Source: Ascaphus truei (lineage: Eukaryota > Chordata > Amphibia > Anura > Ascaphidae). Taken from it: DNA of 64,000 nucleotides. The position numbers and the translations under genes are program-made. The notes below the pieces were generated by a model. That model worked only from the letters and a program-made list of their open reading frames with translations, had not been told where the DNA came from and ran no database searches. Shown one piece after another: positions 22,360 through 33,369 of the stretch (position 1 is the first letter of the stretch; each line of letters begins with the position of its first letter). Where the stretch lies: positions 123,724,945-123,788,944 of the forward strand of contig CM071568.1 of assembly GCA_036426205.1 (NCBI GenBank). Reading direction: 5' to 3'.

Positions 22360-23285
22360 AATGGATAGGATCTTCCCCTTTCCCGGTTCTCTTCCTGTGT
22401 CACCAATTCTAAAAAAGACGCAGTGTGGGATTTAACAGTAGATACAGTGCCATCTAAGCCATTTTTAATATCTCTATTTTGAATCTTGGGTATAGCACCA
22501 TTGCTCTTACTAACCTCCAGAGTCTCATCATTTGTCACCCCCTTATCTTGTAAAACCTCAAATTTATTTTCTGTAACTCAAGAAAATTGGGTTTTGGCTG
22601 GTTTCTTATCACCAATTTGAGTTTTGGGCCCTTTTTCATTTGATGTGGGATGAGTATGTGAGTGATCTCTACTATTGTCTCTATATCTATCATTATTGTT
22701 TTTTTTGTAATATCTGTTTGGAGTGTAATGTTTAGACCTATCTCTCCTGTCATGCCTTCTCCAGTCTCTGATTTTGTCTGTGGCATAATCAGTTTGGTCT
22801 CTTGTATATTTGTTACTCTTACGTTCACTAACCTCTTTCTCATATTTGAGTACCCTAGAGTCCACTAATTTATCAAGTTCTTGGAATTCTTCACTCTCAA
22901 CATAAGGAATCATAATATGTTGAGTGTCCTCTATTTCCTTTGCAATTTCATTCAATTTATCTTCCCTATAATTAATTAATAATTTGATCAAGGTAAAAGA
23001 ACATGATTCCATTGCATCATTCCATTTAGTTATGAACTCAATATTTGTGTCAAATGAGGGTTTTTTAGTAAACCTCAGTCCCCTAGGGACTATTTTGGCA
23101 TCCAAATAATTTTGTAATGATAAAAGATCAAGCCAATGTTTCATCTCTTCCTTAGCCAACCTTTCAAGCTTAAAAAAGTTGGATTTAAGATCAATGTTGT
23201 CCTCATTACATTCTGTCATATCTATTTCAGCAGATTCAGCATATTGTTGTCTCCTAATGAGACGTTCTTTGTTAGTTTTCATCAT
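22251..23285 (-). pseudogene. PLE-II N-terminal coding block with stop and frameshift
   Basis: A 235-codon frame starts at 23285 (MMKTNKERL) and ends at a TGA at 22578. The same frame is open again below it (22538-22251), so the TGA looks like a point stop inside one original frame. That frame then runs beside the RT frame in another phase (overlap 22251-22359), so a 1- or 2-bp indel near 22360-22420 separates them. The first part is hydrophilic and shares KIVPRGLRF...KWNDAMESCSF with PLE-I; residues 150-230 are Arg/Asp/His-rich. Whether the break is real or a natural programmed feature cannot be told from one copy. Confidence 0.75.
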
Positions 23286-23616
23286 CTTGTCAGATATATC
23301 AGACCTTGCAATGCAGGATAGGTGTAAATGGAAAAAGGCTGCTATCTAGTAGGGAGAATATTAAAGTGACAGAAAATATAGACAGCGCCCTTCACACACT
23401 ACACCTAAATTGCTGCAGCCCTGATAGATGTGGCAAGAATTTGCACCAGGCAAATATGCCCAATAAACAGTGGTGTGAAAATAACTAAATGTATTCTGGC
23501 AGGAAAAACTAAAAGTGACTATTAGATAAAAACACAAAAGCAAAAAAGAAGTGTGCATAACATATAAAAATGAAAATAAAAAAAAGCAATAAAAAAGATA
23601 TTGCCAATTATTATAA

Positions 23617-23717
23617 AGAATTCCTTATGCAAGCATTAACCATGGATATAATCACTAAGGCGGAGTTCAGATTTTTATATTTACGTTATCCACGCACACC
23701 TATTTTTTACCACATAC
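23617..23717 (+). repeat. Inverted fragment of PLE-II RT at its 5' end
   Basis: This 100-bp stretch is the reverse complement of 21362-21466, reading in plus orientation the LTMDIITKAEF...LRYPRTPIFYHIP part of the RT, with about one change. Inverted self-pieces at the 5' edge are a known product of PLE and LINE insertion. Confidence 0.85.
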
Positions 23718-24062
23718 CGGGCTGTCCCCCCTCTCACCGGCACTGTTAGGGGATGGAGTCTTGCTGTATGTAGAGAGATGAAGCCCTCCCAAATTGCAGC
23801 TCACTATGGGGTAGATCCTCAGAAGTGCACTAAATGAGGGGGAATAACATCACGTTACCTTTTCCTTCATCATTGTGACGTTATTTTTTCCTTCATTTAC
23901 CAGGAATCATCAAAACTAATATGCATAAAGTCTGTTGGCAAAACCACCATCCCTACATTAGCTGCATTTTCCAATACATTGCCCATGCGCATTGGTCAAA
24001 CTTTAAGGCTTGTTACTAAGGTAGCGTTATGAACTGAGATTTTCAAAACAAAATCTTGCTAT

Positions 24063-24455
24063 TGTAACAGGTGTTCCCCCACCCTCTGGGAGATTTCACT
24101 GTTACCTGTTGTTGTTGTGCTGCTCACCTGCTAGGCTTACAGGATACCGACTGTCTGTCGATGTTAGTTGTCCCTATTAGACATGGCTGTGTCCAGCAGG
24201 CTTGCTTGTGGCAATCGTCTGTCTGGGGGGAGCAGCGCCTCCGGCGTACTTCCTGGTTTGGGACAACCTCTCTACTTCCTGCTCAGGTCTAGCACCTTAT
24301 ACAGCTACCTGACAGCTGCCTTAATTCAGCTCTGATTGCCAGTAGCTCTGATTGCCAGGTAGCTCTGACTGGTTTAACCCTCTAACTGACTAATCTCTAT
24401 TCACAGATATGTTTGCCAGGCATAATGATCAGCACATGACTTCACCCTGTCACAA
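24063..24455 (+). mobile_element. LTR fragment of the TGTA...TACA family
   Basis: Opens TGTAACAGGTGTTCCCCCACC followed by CTCTGGGAGATT, nearly the same as 63463. Likely right end at CCCTGTCACA (about 24455). The flanking 4-mers do not match, so the end is approximate. Contains a direct repeat of AGCTCTGATTGCCAG at 24330 and 24345. Confidence 0.55.
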
Positions 24456-24459
24456 CACA

Positions 24460-25340
24460 TTAACGTTTTCACTTAATTATATGGTGTATAATGGAATAAT
24501 GACTCAAAAATGTATGAGTGTGCAATAATATATATCCATACATACTTCAACAAATATTAATTAATATTTTATTTATATTAATCATGTACAATTAAAATAA
24601 ATGAAGGATGTCCATTACCTAATTACCTTAGGTAACATAACATATTTGCCCTCATGTATAGGCATGCATACATCAAGGTATTGTTGAGGTATGTATGGAT
24701 GTACATTATTGTACACCCATGCTCATACACCATGTAACAGTGCGCCTCAATTAGGCCCCTACTCAATATGTTGTAAAGACATCAAGGGCCATAGTTACTA
24801 AGCAGTGCTTTTCCAGCTCAAAAAGCCACCTTACAGGTCATTGAAGTGACACTTGGGTGACTGGGTCATAAGGATTCCTAGTGACATAATCCAGGTGTAC
24901 TGTAAGTGCAACATTTTAATGAAAAACAAGCTTTCCACGGTCTTCTTAAAATAAACAAAATAGGTTTTCTTTTTTTTCCATTGCTGTGCATTATCTAACA
25001 ATCCTGTAGCTTTGGTAGTGATGCAGTATTCTTTCTTCATTCCGCTACTGCACCTGCACTGTACAGTTTATTAAGTATGATTCTAGCTGCATCATCACCG
25101 TGTGATGGTGAATTAAGGTTCATTAGCTACGCATGTAAAGGTTTGTTCATTAAGGTTGAGCAACATTACTCATTTCGACAAAGTGTTGGATTATATTGTT
25201 TAACTTCCATTGTTAGCATTGAGGCATTCTCCTCTTTAACCCATTCATTGTTTTATAACGTGTTACTCGCCTCTCTAGCAGTGACGGAGTTAGTCATAAC
25301 CACAAAAATCTAAAAAGGACAGGCTTTTTTTTTTAATGAG
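24460..25340. other. AT-rich stretch, no gene seen
   Basis: A MITE-like word GGCCATAGTTACTAAGCAGTGC at about 24788 marks one end of a dispersed element. Otherwise single-copy-looking sequence. Confidence 0.4.
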
Positions 25341-25463
25341 CTGTTTTCTTAAGAACATATGCGGATGTTGCTGCTGTCAGGAAACTAGTTGAAAGACACA
25401 TCCCTCCTCACGCAGTTGTTGAGCACTTGGCTCAGAAGCTGCTCCTGCTGAGTTCTAGACAAG

Positions 25464-25527
25464 ATGCAGTGTCTAGAGGAAGAGTTTGCTCTCCATGAGG
25501 AAGAAGCTGATGATGTTTTCTGTGAAG
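25464..25527 (+). CDS. Candidate first coding exon of an unidentified host gene
   Basis: An ATG with A at -3 opens 21 codons starting MQCLEEEF and rich in Glu/Asp, followed by GAAG|GTAAAA, a good splice donor at 25528. Reading on past the donor hits a TAG nine codons later, as expected for an intron. The 120 bp upstream are more GC-balanced than the surroundings and look like a 5' leader. No repeat family covers it. I do not recognise the protein. Without a downstream exon or transcript this is only a candidate. Confidence 0.3.
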
Positions 25528-25588
25528 GTAAAAATGTCCTCTTAAAAGAGAACTAGGGCATATAAGGTAACCAGAGGAGGGGAAAATA

Positions 25589-25668
25589 TATATATGAAAT
25601 GAACCAGAATATATATTATATATATATTATATATATATATATAATGATATATTCTGTTCATTTCATTT
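25589..25668. repeat. AT-rich hairpin
   Basis: ATATGAAATGAACCAGAATATAT at the left is inverted at the right as ATATTCTGTTCATTTCAT around a (TA)n centre, about 80 bp in all. Confidence 0.7.
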
Positions 25669-25669
25669 G

Positions 25670-26390
25670 AAACATAGAAATTAGGACGGGGTGGTATAGC
25701 TACTTTTGTCTTAACGGTTTATTTTTATATTTTAAAAGCAGCTAAGCAGAACTTCTTATCTATTATCTTTGTATAAGAAAATGAATAAAAAATCTTCTCT
25801 ATAAAGTTACAAAGATAATTAACCAGCATAGAGGAGCATACCCCAAGTTTTTTAATATCTAGTAAACTTGGATATCCAAGGCTCCTATGTAATAAAACAG
25901 ACGAGGCTCCACCCCAAGGATGCCTCCACCTAACCCCATAATCTCACGTGAGAGCTAAAAGCTAAGCTTTACATTTGTTGGTTTATCAATATGTACCATG
26001 ATCTATGAACAAACCACTCTCCAGCCCCTATGCAACATAATAATAAGCAAAGTAATGCACACTTAACAATCTAGTAAGATTCATGCATCCCCCATAAAGG
26101 GAACAACACCACAGCCCAGTATGTGATTGAAGGCAGCCCCAGGTTGGAGTTTCACCTGTTTTATCACCTAGGAATTAACTCTTTTTTTAAAAAAAAACTT
26201 TGTGGAATACTATTTTGCACTTCTGGCTTGTGACAACCTAAAGGCTTTCTATCCAATGAGTACATTGGCTCTGGACGCTTACATTTTTTCATTCATTTGT
26301 ATGGAGATTATTGCATCATTAATTGTGTCTTACCACCCACTCACTAAACTGAATAGGGACCAATGGGTTAAACTGTGTTATTATTTGTGG
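25670..26390. other. AT-rich, no gene seen
   Basis: No repeat or coding signal identified. Probably intronic if the exon at 25464 is real. Confidence 0.4.
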
Positions 26391-26394
26391 AACT

Positions 26395-26675
26395 TTTGTG
26401 GTGTATGCTATATAAGTACCTAACTCATGTATGTTATATAAGTGCCTAATTTACATATGTTACTTTACATTACAGCAGTATTTAACTAATATATGTTATA
26501 TTAGTATCTACCTTATGTATGTTATACTAGTGCCTAATATATTGTGTTACTTTATATTTGTATCTCACTAAAGTATGTTATATTAGTACCTACCTTATGT
26601 ATGTTATACTAGTGCCTAACTCATGTTATATTCGTACCTAACTTATGTGTCTAACTCATATGTTATATTAGTTAG
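26395..26675. repeat. Degenerate tandem repeat of about 30 bp
   Basis: Variants of TATGTTATATTAGTACCTAAC (with ACTAGTGCC alternatives) follow one another about eight or nine times. Confidence 0.8.
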
Positions 26676-26679
26676 AGAG

Positions 26680-28440
26680 ATCATTCAGAGCTCTGTTACT
26701 TATTTGGGTGTGGTCTACACTAACAAGTTTCTGTTCAGAAACTGTTAGAAACCACAGCAGATTTGTTATTGATGTTTATTGCAAAGGAAAAAAACCAGTG
26801 AAATCTTTGTGCTATTTTTTTGTTGATACACAAATGCAACAGGTGTGACAGCATTTGTTTCCTTTGCTGTGAAAGGACAATTTCCATCCGCTGTATCTAT
26901 AGTTACTGTTTTATTTTGTACAAAATATGCTAACTAATCCCAATAGAGAAGCAAATTATAGCCTCACTAATGTTCAACGCATCGGAAGCTGCAGCTGAAT
27001 TAATGGTGGGACATGAATTGAGGCAATTTGGGGGGAGAGGGGGAACTGAACTAAACTGAAGAATTATCATAAAACTCCTGTGTCACTACAAATGCTCAAA
27101 TGTTTCCCCATGTGCACTAGTTTACAATTTGGGGAGTGGCAAAAGAAGGAGTACTCTGACATATAGTGGGAAATACCCAAATGTGTGTTACACATGATGC
27201 AGCCAAGAACAAGAAATAGAGCAGTGAGCCAAAATACAGTTTATGATCTGGATTTCCTATCCATTATGGCACAGATTTTCTAAAACGTATTAAACAAAAT
27301 GACTTATTTAAAATGCACCAAAACATTAATTTATATAATAGTGCTGGGGACACCAGTTGTGTTCTATTGTTTGTTTTGGGGGTTACTAGGGGTCCCTCCA
27401 CAGTTCCTGTGTACCTATTCTTACAATAGGACTTTCATTTATTACATGGGAAGTACTGCCTATAACTACATACTTTTTATTATTTTGTTGTCATGTCAGA
27501 TAGTGAAACACCAAAGTGTACAATTTGGTATTGTTCTTTCAACGTGGCTTCTAACAAAGCAAATTTTCCTTCCATTTCTTTTCTATATTTCCCCTTCCAA
27601 ATAACATCCCTTTCCAGCTGGCTTACGTGTTATATCTATTTCTCTCTCACACACCATTATTTTGCTACTTGACGGGGAGATTCACTATGGTCCATTGCGG
27701 GGTAACGCACCCTGGCAAGCGTTCACTGTAACTGACGTGAATGACAGTTGACAACAACCCCCTATATGATATGCCCTTCTTCGCATATAAATACAGTTGC
27801 CATAATCTTGACTAAAATGACCACACAACAGCATAACTTCCTTCTAATATGACACTCTGCTTTCACACAAACGTGACACAGAGTGTTGTACATCTTAGTG
27901 ACATATGTAAGAAGGCAGAATCGGAAGTATTTACCAGTGGTGCTTTACCACAAGGCACCTTGCAGTGCAGGAAAGCACCTTCCCGCCCATTCACTGGAAT
28001 GAACTGTAAGGTGTTTTTCGGTGCCGGGAGGTGTCCTAAGGCAAAGCACTATTTAGAAAATGGGGATAGAATAAAAGTTTAGCATTTATGCTGATTTTGA
28101 ATTTTTGGGGGGTTAGGAAATCGCCTATATGTAAACATAGGAATAAGGGACTTTCCCTTAAAAAGTCCCAAATAATCTAAGAGGAACAATGCATTCCTAG
28201 CACTCCTCCTACGCGATGAATAAAAGCGAATGTGTTAATGACCTTATTTATCTTGAACTTATAGTTTTGAGCCACAAGGTGTCCCTTCTTCTGGCCCTTT
28301 TCCAGGAGGGCTTGAGGTACTTCCCTTGTACAGGAATATATCAAAGGCTGAAAAAAAAAACAGATATTCTTTCAAAGAGTAATTATTTTTAAATGAATTC
28401 CAGTAATGTCGTAGTCCACAAGTGAAGAGCATTTTGCGTG
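26680..28440. other. No gene; one MITE-like end
   Basis: Mostly unremarkable AT-rich DNA. At 27674 the words GGGGAGATTCACTA...GGGTAACGC match the opening of the MITE at 44913. The open frames at 27299 and 27849 show no domain. Confidence 0.4.
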
Positions 28441-28749
28441 CTGGCGAGTCTTACCTGCGACGGCTCCCGGCATTTTCCTACTTCTCCCCTGCAACTTGCA
28501 AGTGTCTCCCTGCAGCACCCGTGAAAATGGCTGCGCGCCGTCAAATGATGCCGTGTTGCCATGACAACCGGACGCTAGGTAGCATCAAGTTGCCATGAAA
28601 ACTTGACATCGCCTGACGAAACGTGCCGTCCGTTGTTATGGCAACGCTGCATCATTTGACGCCGCGCAGCCATTTTCAAGGGAGACAGTCGCAAGTTGCA
28701 GAGGAGAAGCAGGAAAATGCCGGGAACCGTCGCAGGTAAGACTCGTGAG
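28441..28749. repeat. 309-bp inverted-repeat element
   Basis: Arms 28441-28585 and 28605-28749 are imperfect reverse complements (GAGTCTTACCTGCGACGG and its inverse at the outer edges). Both arms contain the ATGGCTGCGCG...GTCAAATGATGC words. CTTACCTGC and TGCCATGG-like motifs also occur inside the hAT MITEs at 1069 and 35412. No flanking duplication seen. Confidence 0.75.
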
Positions 28750-28869
28750 GGGGGGGGGGGGAGTTTTTTGGGGGGTGAGTTTTTCTGCGGGGGGCGAGTG
28801 ACTTTTTTTGTTTTGGACAAGTGGGTTTTTTAGAATTTGTCGAGCTGTGTGTGTGTTTGTGTGTGTGTA

Positions 28870-29160
28870 CGTGAGCAGGGGGTCTCTGGAGTAGAACCAC
28901 GTTGATTTCAGGTCCGGAGACCCCCTGCTTCCTGAGATACTGGCCCCGGTATGGGATGCCCATTTAAGTTGATGCATCGCCGTTCGCACAGCGTGGGACT
29001 AGCAAAGAAAGTACAAACGGCGATGCTGTGTGAATGGCGATGCATCAGCTTAAATGGGCTCCATGTGACTGGATATTCCAGGCAAAAGGTGACACGTGTG
29101 CTCATTTGCATGTCATTTCCCAGAATCCCTTGCTGCAGCGGGAGCACTGTATGCTTGGTG
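28870..29160. repeat. Composite MITE-like repeat with internal hairpin
   Basis: CAGGGGGTCTCTGGAG and its inverse GTCCGGAGACCCCCTG bracket 28877-28930. A second hairpin at 28958-29060 pairs GCCCATTTAAGTTGATGCATCGCC with its inverse. It is followed by a segment (29080-29155) that recurs in opposite orientation at 60998-61075. Confidence 0.6.
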
Positions 29161-29289
29161 ATAATGGTTGAAAGGCAGGGGTGCAGACATGTCTAAGACA
29201 TGTGAATGTGCTCACAAGTGATTCTTTATTGGAGAGAGATATATATATATATCTCAGTGGCTGGTCCAGCAAGCTCTCTACCTACCCTG

Positions 29290-29770
29290 TCATGTAAGTT
29301 CTATTAAGACAGTGACATGCTGTCTTATGAGGTTTTCCCCCTCATGCTGACTTTCTGAGTGACGGGAGTGGTGGTGCATGTGCTGGGCCCTCCCTCTTCG
29401 AGCTATAGGAAGGTAGTGTCTAAACCTTATCAACTAAAGCATTCGCTGTAGCAACACCGCAGCGGCTGCTGTAATAAATATCATCCTCATTTATACTTCT
29501 GGCTCCGCAGCAGTCTGTGTGGTGGGAGTATTGTTGGTAAGGACTGTCATAGCGGGGACCACCTTTTTAGCCTTGCTGAAGCCCCCTATGTCTGGAGGCG
29601 CTGTCCCCAAGAAGAAGAACCAGAGGAATCCCTAAAAGTCTGCCTGTATTACCCCATACCATCGCGGGTACCTCAGCTCTCCTGTGCCAACCAGGTAACT
29701 AGCACTACACCAAGCAATAGCCATGACTAAATCTCCCAAAGGGGGAGGGGGATGGGGAACATGTGCTACA
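29290..29770 (-). mobile_element. LTR of the TGTA...TACA family (left edge uncertain)
   Basis: Minus strand from 29770 reads TGTAGCACATGTTCCCC, a C-rich run, then TTTGGGAGATTTAG, the family opening. The other edge was not found. CTTTATT-type words at 29223 may lie outside it. Confidence 0.5.
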
Positions 29771-29940
29771 TTTATATAGTAACGTATTAAAGTTACAATA
29801 CCGTATGCAAACTCCTTTTTTAAGGTTAAGGTGTTGATATCTGTGAAATAAATCTGCACATTGCCCAGCAGCTAGCAACATTTCATATGCATATCTTTTA
29901 GCTGTCATCGGTTAAATATACATTAAATAGCACTGCTAAT

Positions 29941-30178
29941 GTATGGACCAGTGTTTTTAAACCAGGGTTCCTAGGAACCTTTGAGTTCCCCGGGCATACC
30001 TACTGTAAAGGGTTTCATGCAATTTTTAGTTCATTCGAAAATTGTGACAAATAGAGAAGAATTTACAATGCATCTGATCTCAGACACGCTATTAGAGAGG
30101 GTTGGGGTTCCGCAGAATTTCACAATATAATTATAGGGTTCCTTAACCAAAAAAAGGTTAGAAACCACTGGTATGGAC
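29941..30178. mobile_element. Short hAT MITE with 8-bp target duplication
   Basis: Element 29949-30170 (222 bp) runs from CAGTGTTTTTAAACCAGGG to GGTTAGAAACCACTG, inverted ends. GTATGGAC flanks it exactly on both sides. Internal GGGTTCC words occur in both halves. No coding content. Confidence 0.92.
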
Positions 30179-30179
30179 C

Positions 30180-30516
30180 TTTTTGTATTTCATACAATTG
30201 GTAACCTAGAAATTACAAAGCTTCAATCAATATTTTCCAAATAGAAATATGTTCTTCTTCCTGACCACTTGTTGGTCGTTTATCTTTGGCTAGTGTGCCC
30301 CAAGAATTCCACTTCCTCCCTCTCCACATGGTCTATTCTGAGGGACAGTGTGACGCATAATATTTATAAGGGGGTGTAACCCTTGTTAATGATGTACATT
30401 TGATTTACCACTAGTACAGTACCTCTTCCAAATTACTTTAGCTTTATTGGAGATTGTGAGACCAACATGTTGTTCACAGATATAAAAATGTGAACAGGAT
30501 ATCTTTACTGTATGTG
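30180..30516. other. No gene or repeat recognised
   Basis: AT-rich sequence between the hAT MITE and the palindromic element. Confidence 0.4.
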
Positions 30517-31021
30517 CAATGAGATACTAGCAAAAAATGAGTTTCTTATACTGTATGATGCACTCAAAGACCTCCACAAGTGGAATTACATTGGACTAAA
30601 TTAAAATATAACTTTTAATAGTGATAGGCTAAAACAAACTTAGAGGGAATAACTTATAAAATCTTAAAACCTGATGGAGCAGCGACTGTGGGACTGACTT
30701 ACAGTATTAGAATCCTCAGTATAAGGGCAAAGTGGGGCAGCATGATGTCCTAATTTGCCCTTGTACTGAGGATTCTAATACTGTAAGTCAATCACACAGT
30801 CGCTGCTCCATCAGGTTTTATATGTTATTCACTCTAGGTTTGTTTTATCCTATCACTATTAAAAGTTATATTCCAGGAGGAGACTTCCCGTGACGTCACC
30901 GTGAATGGAAGGGTAGGAAAAGAGCTCCCGACACCCTCCCCATAAAGATATCAAAATAGCACGCCAGACGGTGCAATTTTCCCCCAAAAAGTGCCCAGCA
31001 CCCCTCTTAATGTATCCAGGC

Positions 31022-31840
31022 ATGGCGGGGAAGCAACAAAAAAAAACGCAGAACCCCGTTTCAAAATTTTTCCAGCCGACCCAGCGCCTGATGGAGCCGG
31101 CCTCGGAATCACAAGATGGCGCCGAGGAGCACGAGCACGCCGCGGAGGCCGCGATGTTCACTCAAACAACCCCAGCCCAGCAGGAGCTCAACCCAGCATT
31201 TTTTGAGGCTCTTCTCCTCAAAATGCGGAGGGGATTCATGGAAGACCTTGAGAAGGTCCTACGGGACATAAGATCCGACATCAGCACACTAACCGCTCGA
31301 ACAGAAGCAGTGGAGGCGCAAATCTCCACGATCGCGGACACCCACTCTAACCTCGAGGACGACATGTCCAGAATGGGGCACGAGATTGCTGCCCTCAAAA
31401 ACACTATAAAGGACCACGAGAACAGGGATCACAGGCAGAACCTGCGATTCAGGGGGATCCCAGAGGCAGTCCCAACCGAATCCCTCCAGACATACCTCAG
31501 AAAGATGTTCCTGCAACTTGACCCCGACCTCACTGAACACGAACTACAGCTGGATAGGGCACACAGGGCCCTCGGTCCCAAATCGCCCGACCCTAACCGC
31601 CCCAGAGACGTGATAGTGAAATACCACGTGTACACAGCAAAAGAAAAAATCTCCGCGGCTGCGAGGAAAGCGGGGGATGTCAAAATGGACGACTGCACGA
31701 TCCAGATATTCAGTGACTTATCCAGATCAACAGTCCTGAAACAATTAGGGATGAAGCCCCTCACAGCCCTCCTCAGGGACCGCGGAATCTCTTACCGCTG
31801 GGGCTTCCCCTTCAAACTTATTGTCCCGAGGAACGGTTGA
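31022..31840 (+). pseudogene. L1 ORF1 protein with late stop
   Basis: Starts MAGKQQKKTQNP at 31022 (an upstream extension to 30971 has no support). A disordered N-terminus is followed by a coiled-coil-like stretch (about 60-130, heptad-rich LEKVLRDIRSDIS...) and the RNA-binding domain with NLRFRGIPE and RAHRALG, ending at VPRNG. ORF1p coats L1 RNA as a trimer and acts as a chaperone. In the same frame after the TGA at 31838 one reads YTISDPEDINDFLKT, which belongs to the same C-terminal domain, so the TGA looks like a point mutation that removes the end of the protein. Confidence 0.9.
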
Positions 31841-32129
31841 TTCTACACCATCTCCGACCCGGAGGATATCAATGACTTCCTCAAAACTATCGGCATCACC
31901 CCCCCAAGAGAGGAAGAAAGAGAGGAGCACCCCCTCCGAGCAGCACGACCTGCACCTGCTGAGACGCCCAGAGCCTCAGAAAGACTCGCCAGCCAAAAGA
32001 CCCACTGAGCCGCAGGTCCTGCAGCGCGCCTCCCGGCCGGCCCGGATGCCTCGATGTTCCTATCATGCTCCACCCCTGCCTGACACCCGCCCCACCCACA
32101 CTATCTCTCCCTAATAGCATCCCCTAACC

Positions 32130-32600
32130 CGCTCAAATGAAGGCCCACCAGGGGTGTCCCCCCCCCCCTTCCCCTCTTTCCCCCCCCTTTCTCTCCCCCT
32201 CCCCCTCCTCCCCCCCTGACCCTTGTCTCCCCCCCCGCCCACACTCCCCACCCATCGCAAATCCCCCCCGCTCCCCCTCTCCCTCAACCTCCCTCTACCC
32301 CTCACCTCTCTCCCCCTCTCCTTCCACCCCCTCCCTTCCCCCCCCTTCTTCTTACCTCTCTCCTTCCGTTCACCTCCGCACCGACACCCGTCTCGAACCA
32401 GCAGACCTCCATCACAGACCAGAGGTCCCTGTGGAACGACGACCGGAAGACAGCGCCAAAGATCCCTCTGTCTGCGGGACCCATACAAGATGACCCGAGG
32501 GCTGCCGCCCGATACTTCGCTACCACCGACGGTCCCGCCTCCCCGGCGAAGAGGGGGGCCTTAAAGGGCCAATACCGCAGATCTGTCCCAACGAGGAACG

Positions 32601-32636
<36 letters not shown>

Positions 32637-33350
32637 TGGTGCAAGACGCGGAACTCAGGTCGTATAACTACAGCTGTACTCCCCCCCCCTTCCCCCTCCA
32701 CACTACCCCCCTGATAGAGATTGAGGTAGACCCTCAATTACTAGTGCTGCAAAGCATATGAACCACTTGTGAAAATAAATGCTGCATCCGGATCTATGAT
32801 GATATTCTGTGTGGGGCTTTTGGCATTAACCCCTAGTTGGAACAAGATCTGGCTAGGGAAATAAGGGATGTCAGGGAAAGGTCCTGAGACCCTCCTAGAC
32901 CCCTTAATGAATCTAGCAACATATGATCAATTGGACCTGGGGCAGCTCCCACAAATAATAAATGAGGTGTACTCACATCAGTCCATGACTGCTACCGGAT
33001 CAGTGTGCTCCTTGCTGGGGGTAGATACAGGCAGAAAAATCACCCTTACCGGAGGAGGGAGGGCGAATCAGCAGGCACCACTGTGCAGGAAAGGATTGCA
33101 GATGGCTGGACTGGGCTAAAAAATTCTTTATTAAGACATGGATTTTCCCCCTGATAGAGATGTAGAGCCCCCCCCCCCCCCCCCCCCCCCCCCGCACCCA
33201 AGCCCAAACTCACTACAAGTGATCCATACATACTCACCACATCAGCCCCAAAGATATATCCAAGGGATCTCCAGAACATTAAAAACTGTCAGCACCTAAC
33301 CAAGGGCCCCTACTTCAGCTGCAGCAGTCCTGGCCACTGGCAGCCCAAGT
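32130..33350 (+). other. L1 interior: C-rich section and unassigned sequence
   Basis: 32150-32350 is nearly all C and T; 32601-32636 and 33169-33193 are runs of C (possible assembly trouble). No endonuclease or RT motif was found between 31840 and 33370. The sequence at 32700-33120 is not recognisable as L1 coding. Confidence 0.6.
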
Positions 33351-33369
33351 TAGAGATGACCCAGATATT

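Larger units (their letters stand above)
17985..23717 (-). mobile_element. Penelope-like element PLE-II, near-intact
   Basis: Minus-strand PLE with a 5' leader (23616-23286), N-terminal coding block, long RT-endonuclease frame (22359-19750), a 1.27-kb AT-rich 3' untranslated stretch and a 3' terminal repeat (about 18480-17985) holding a consensus hammerhead. No upstream copy of the terminal repeat was found. Instead the 5' end is joined to an inverted piece of the element's own RT (23617-23717). No flanking duplication was seen; the left flank is a microsatellite. Confidence 0.85.

Noticed and set aside
30859..31161. Minus-strand frame over the L1 5' end
   Set aside because: Shadow of the L1 leader and ORF1.
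32111..32564. Pro/Ser-rich and Gly/Arg-rich frames on both strands
   Set aside because: The C-rich L1 section opens frames on both strands by composition.
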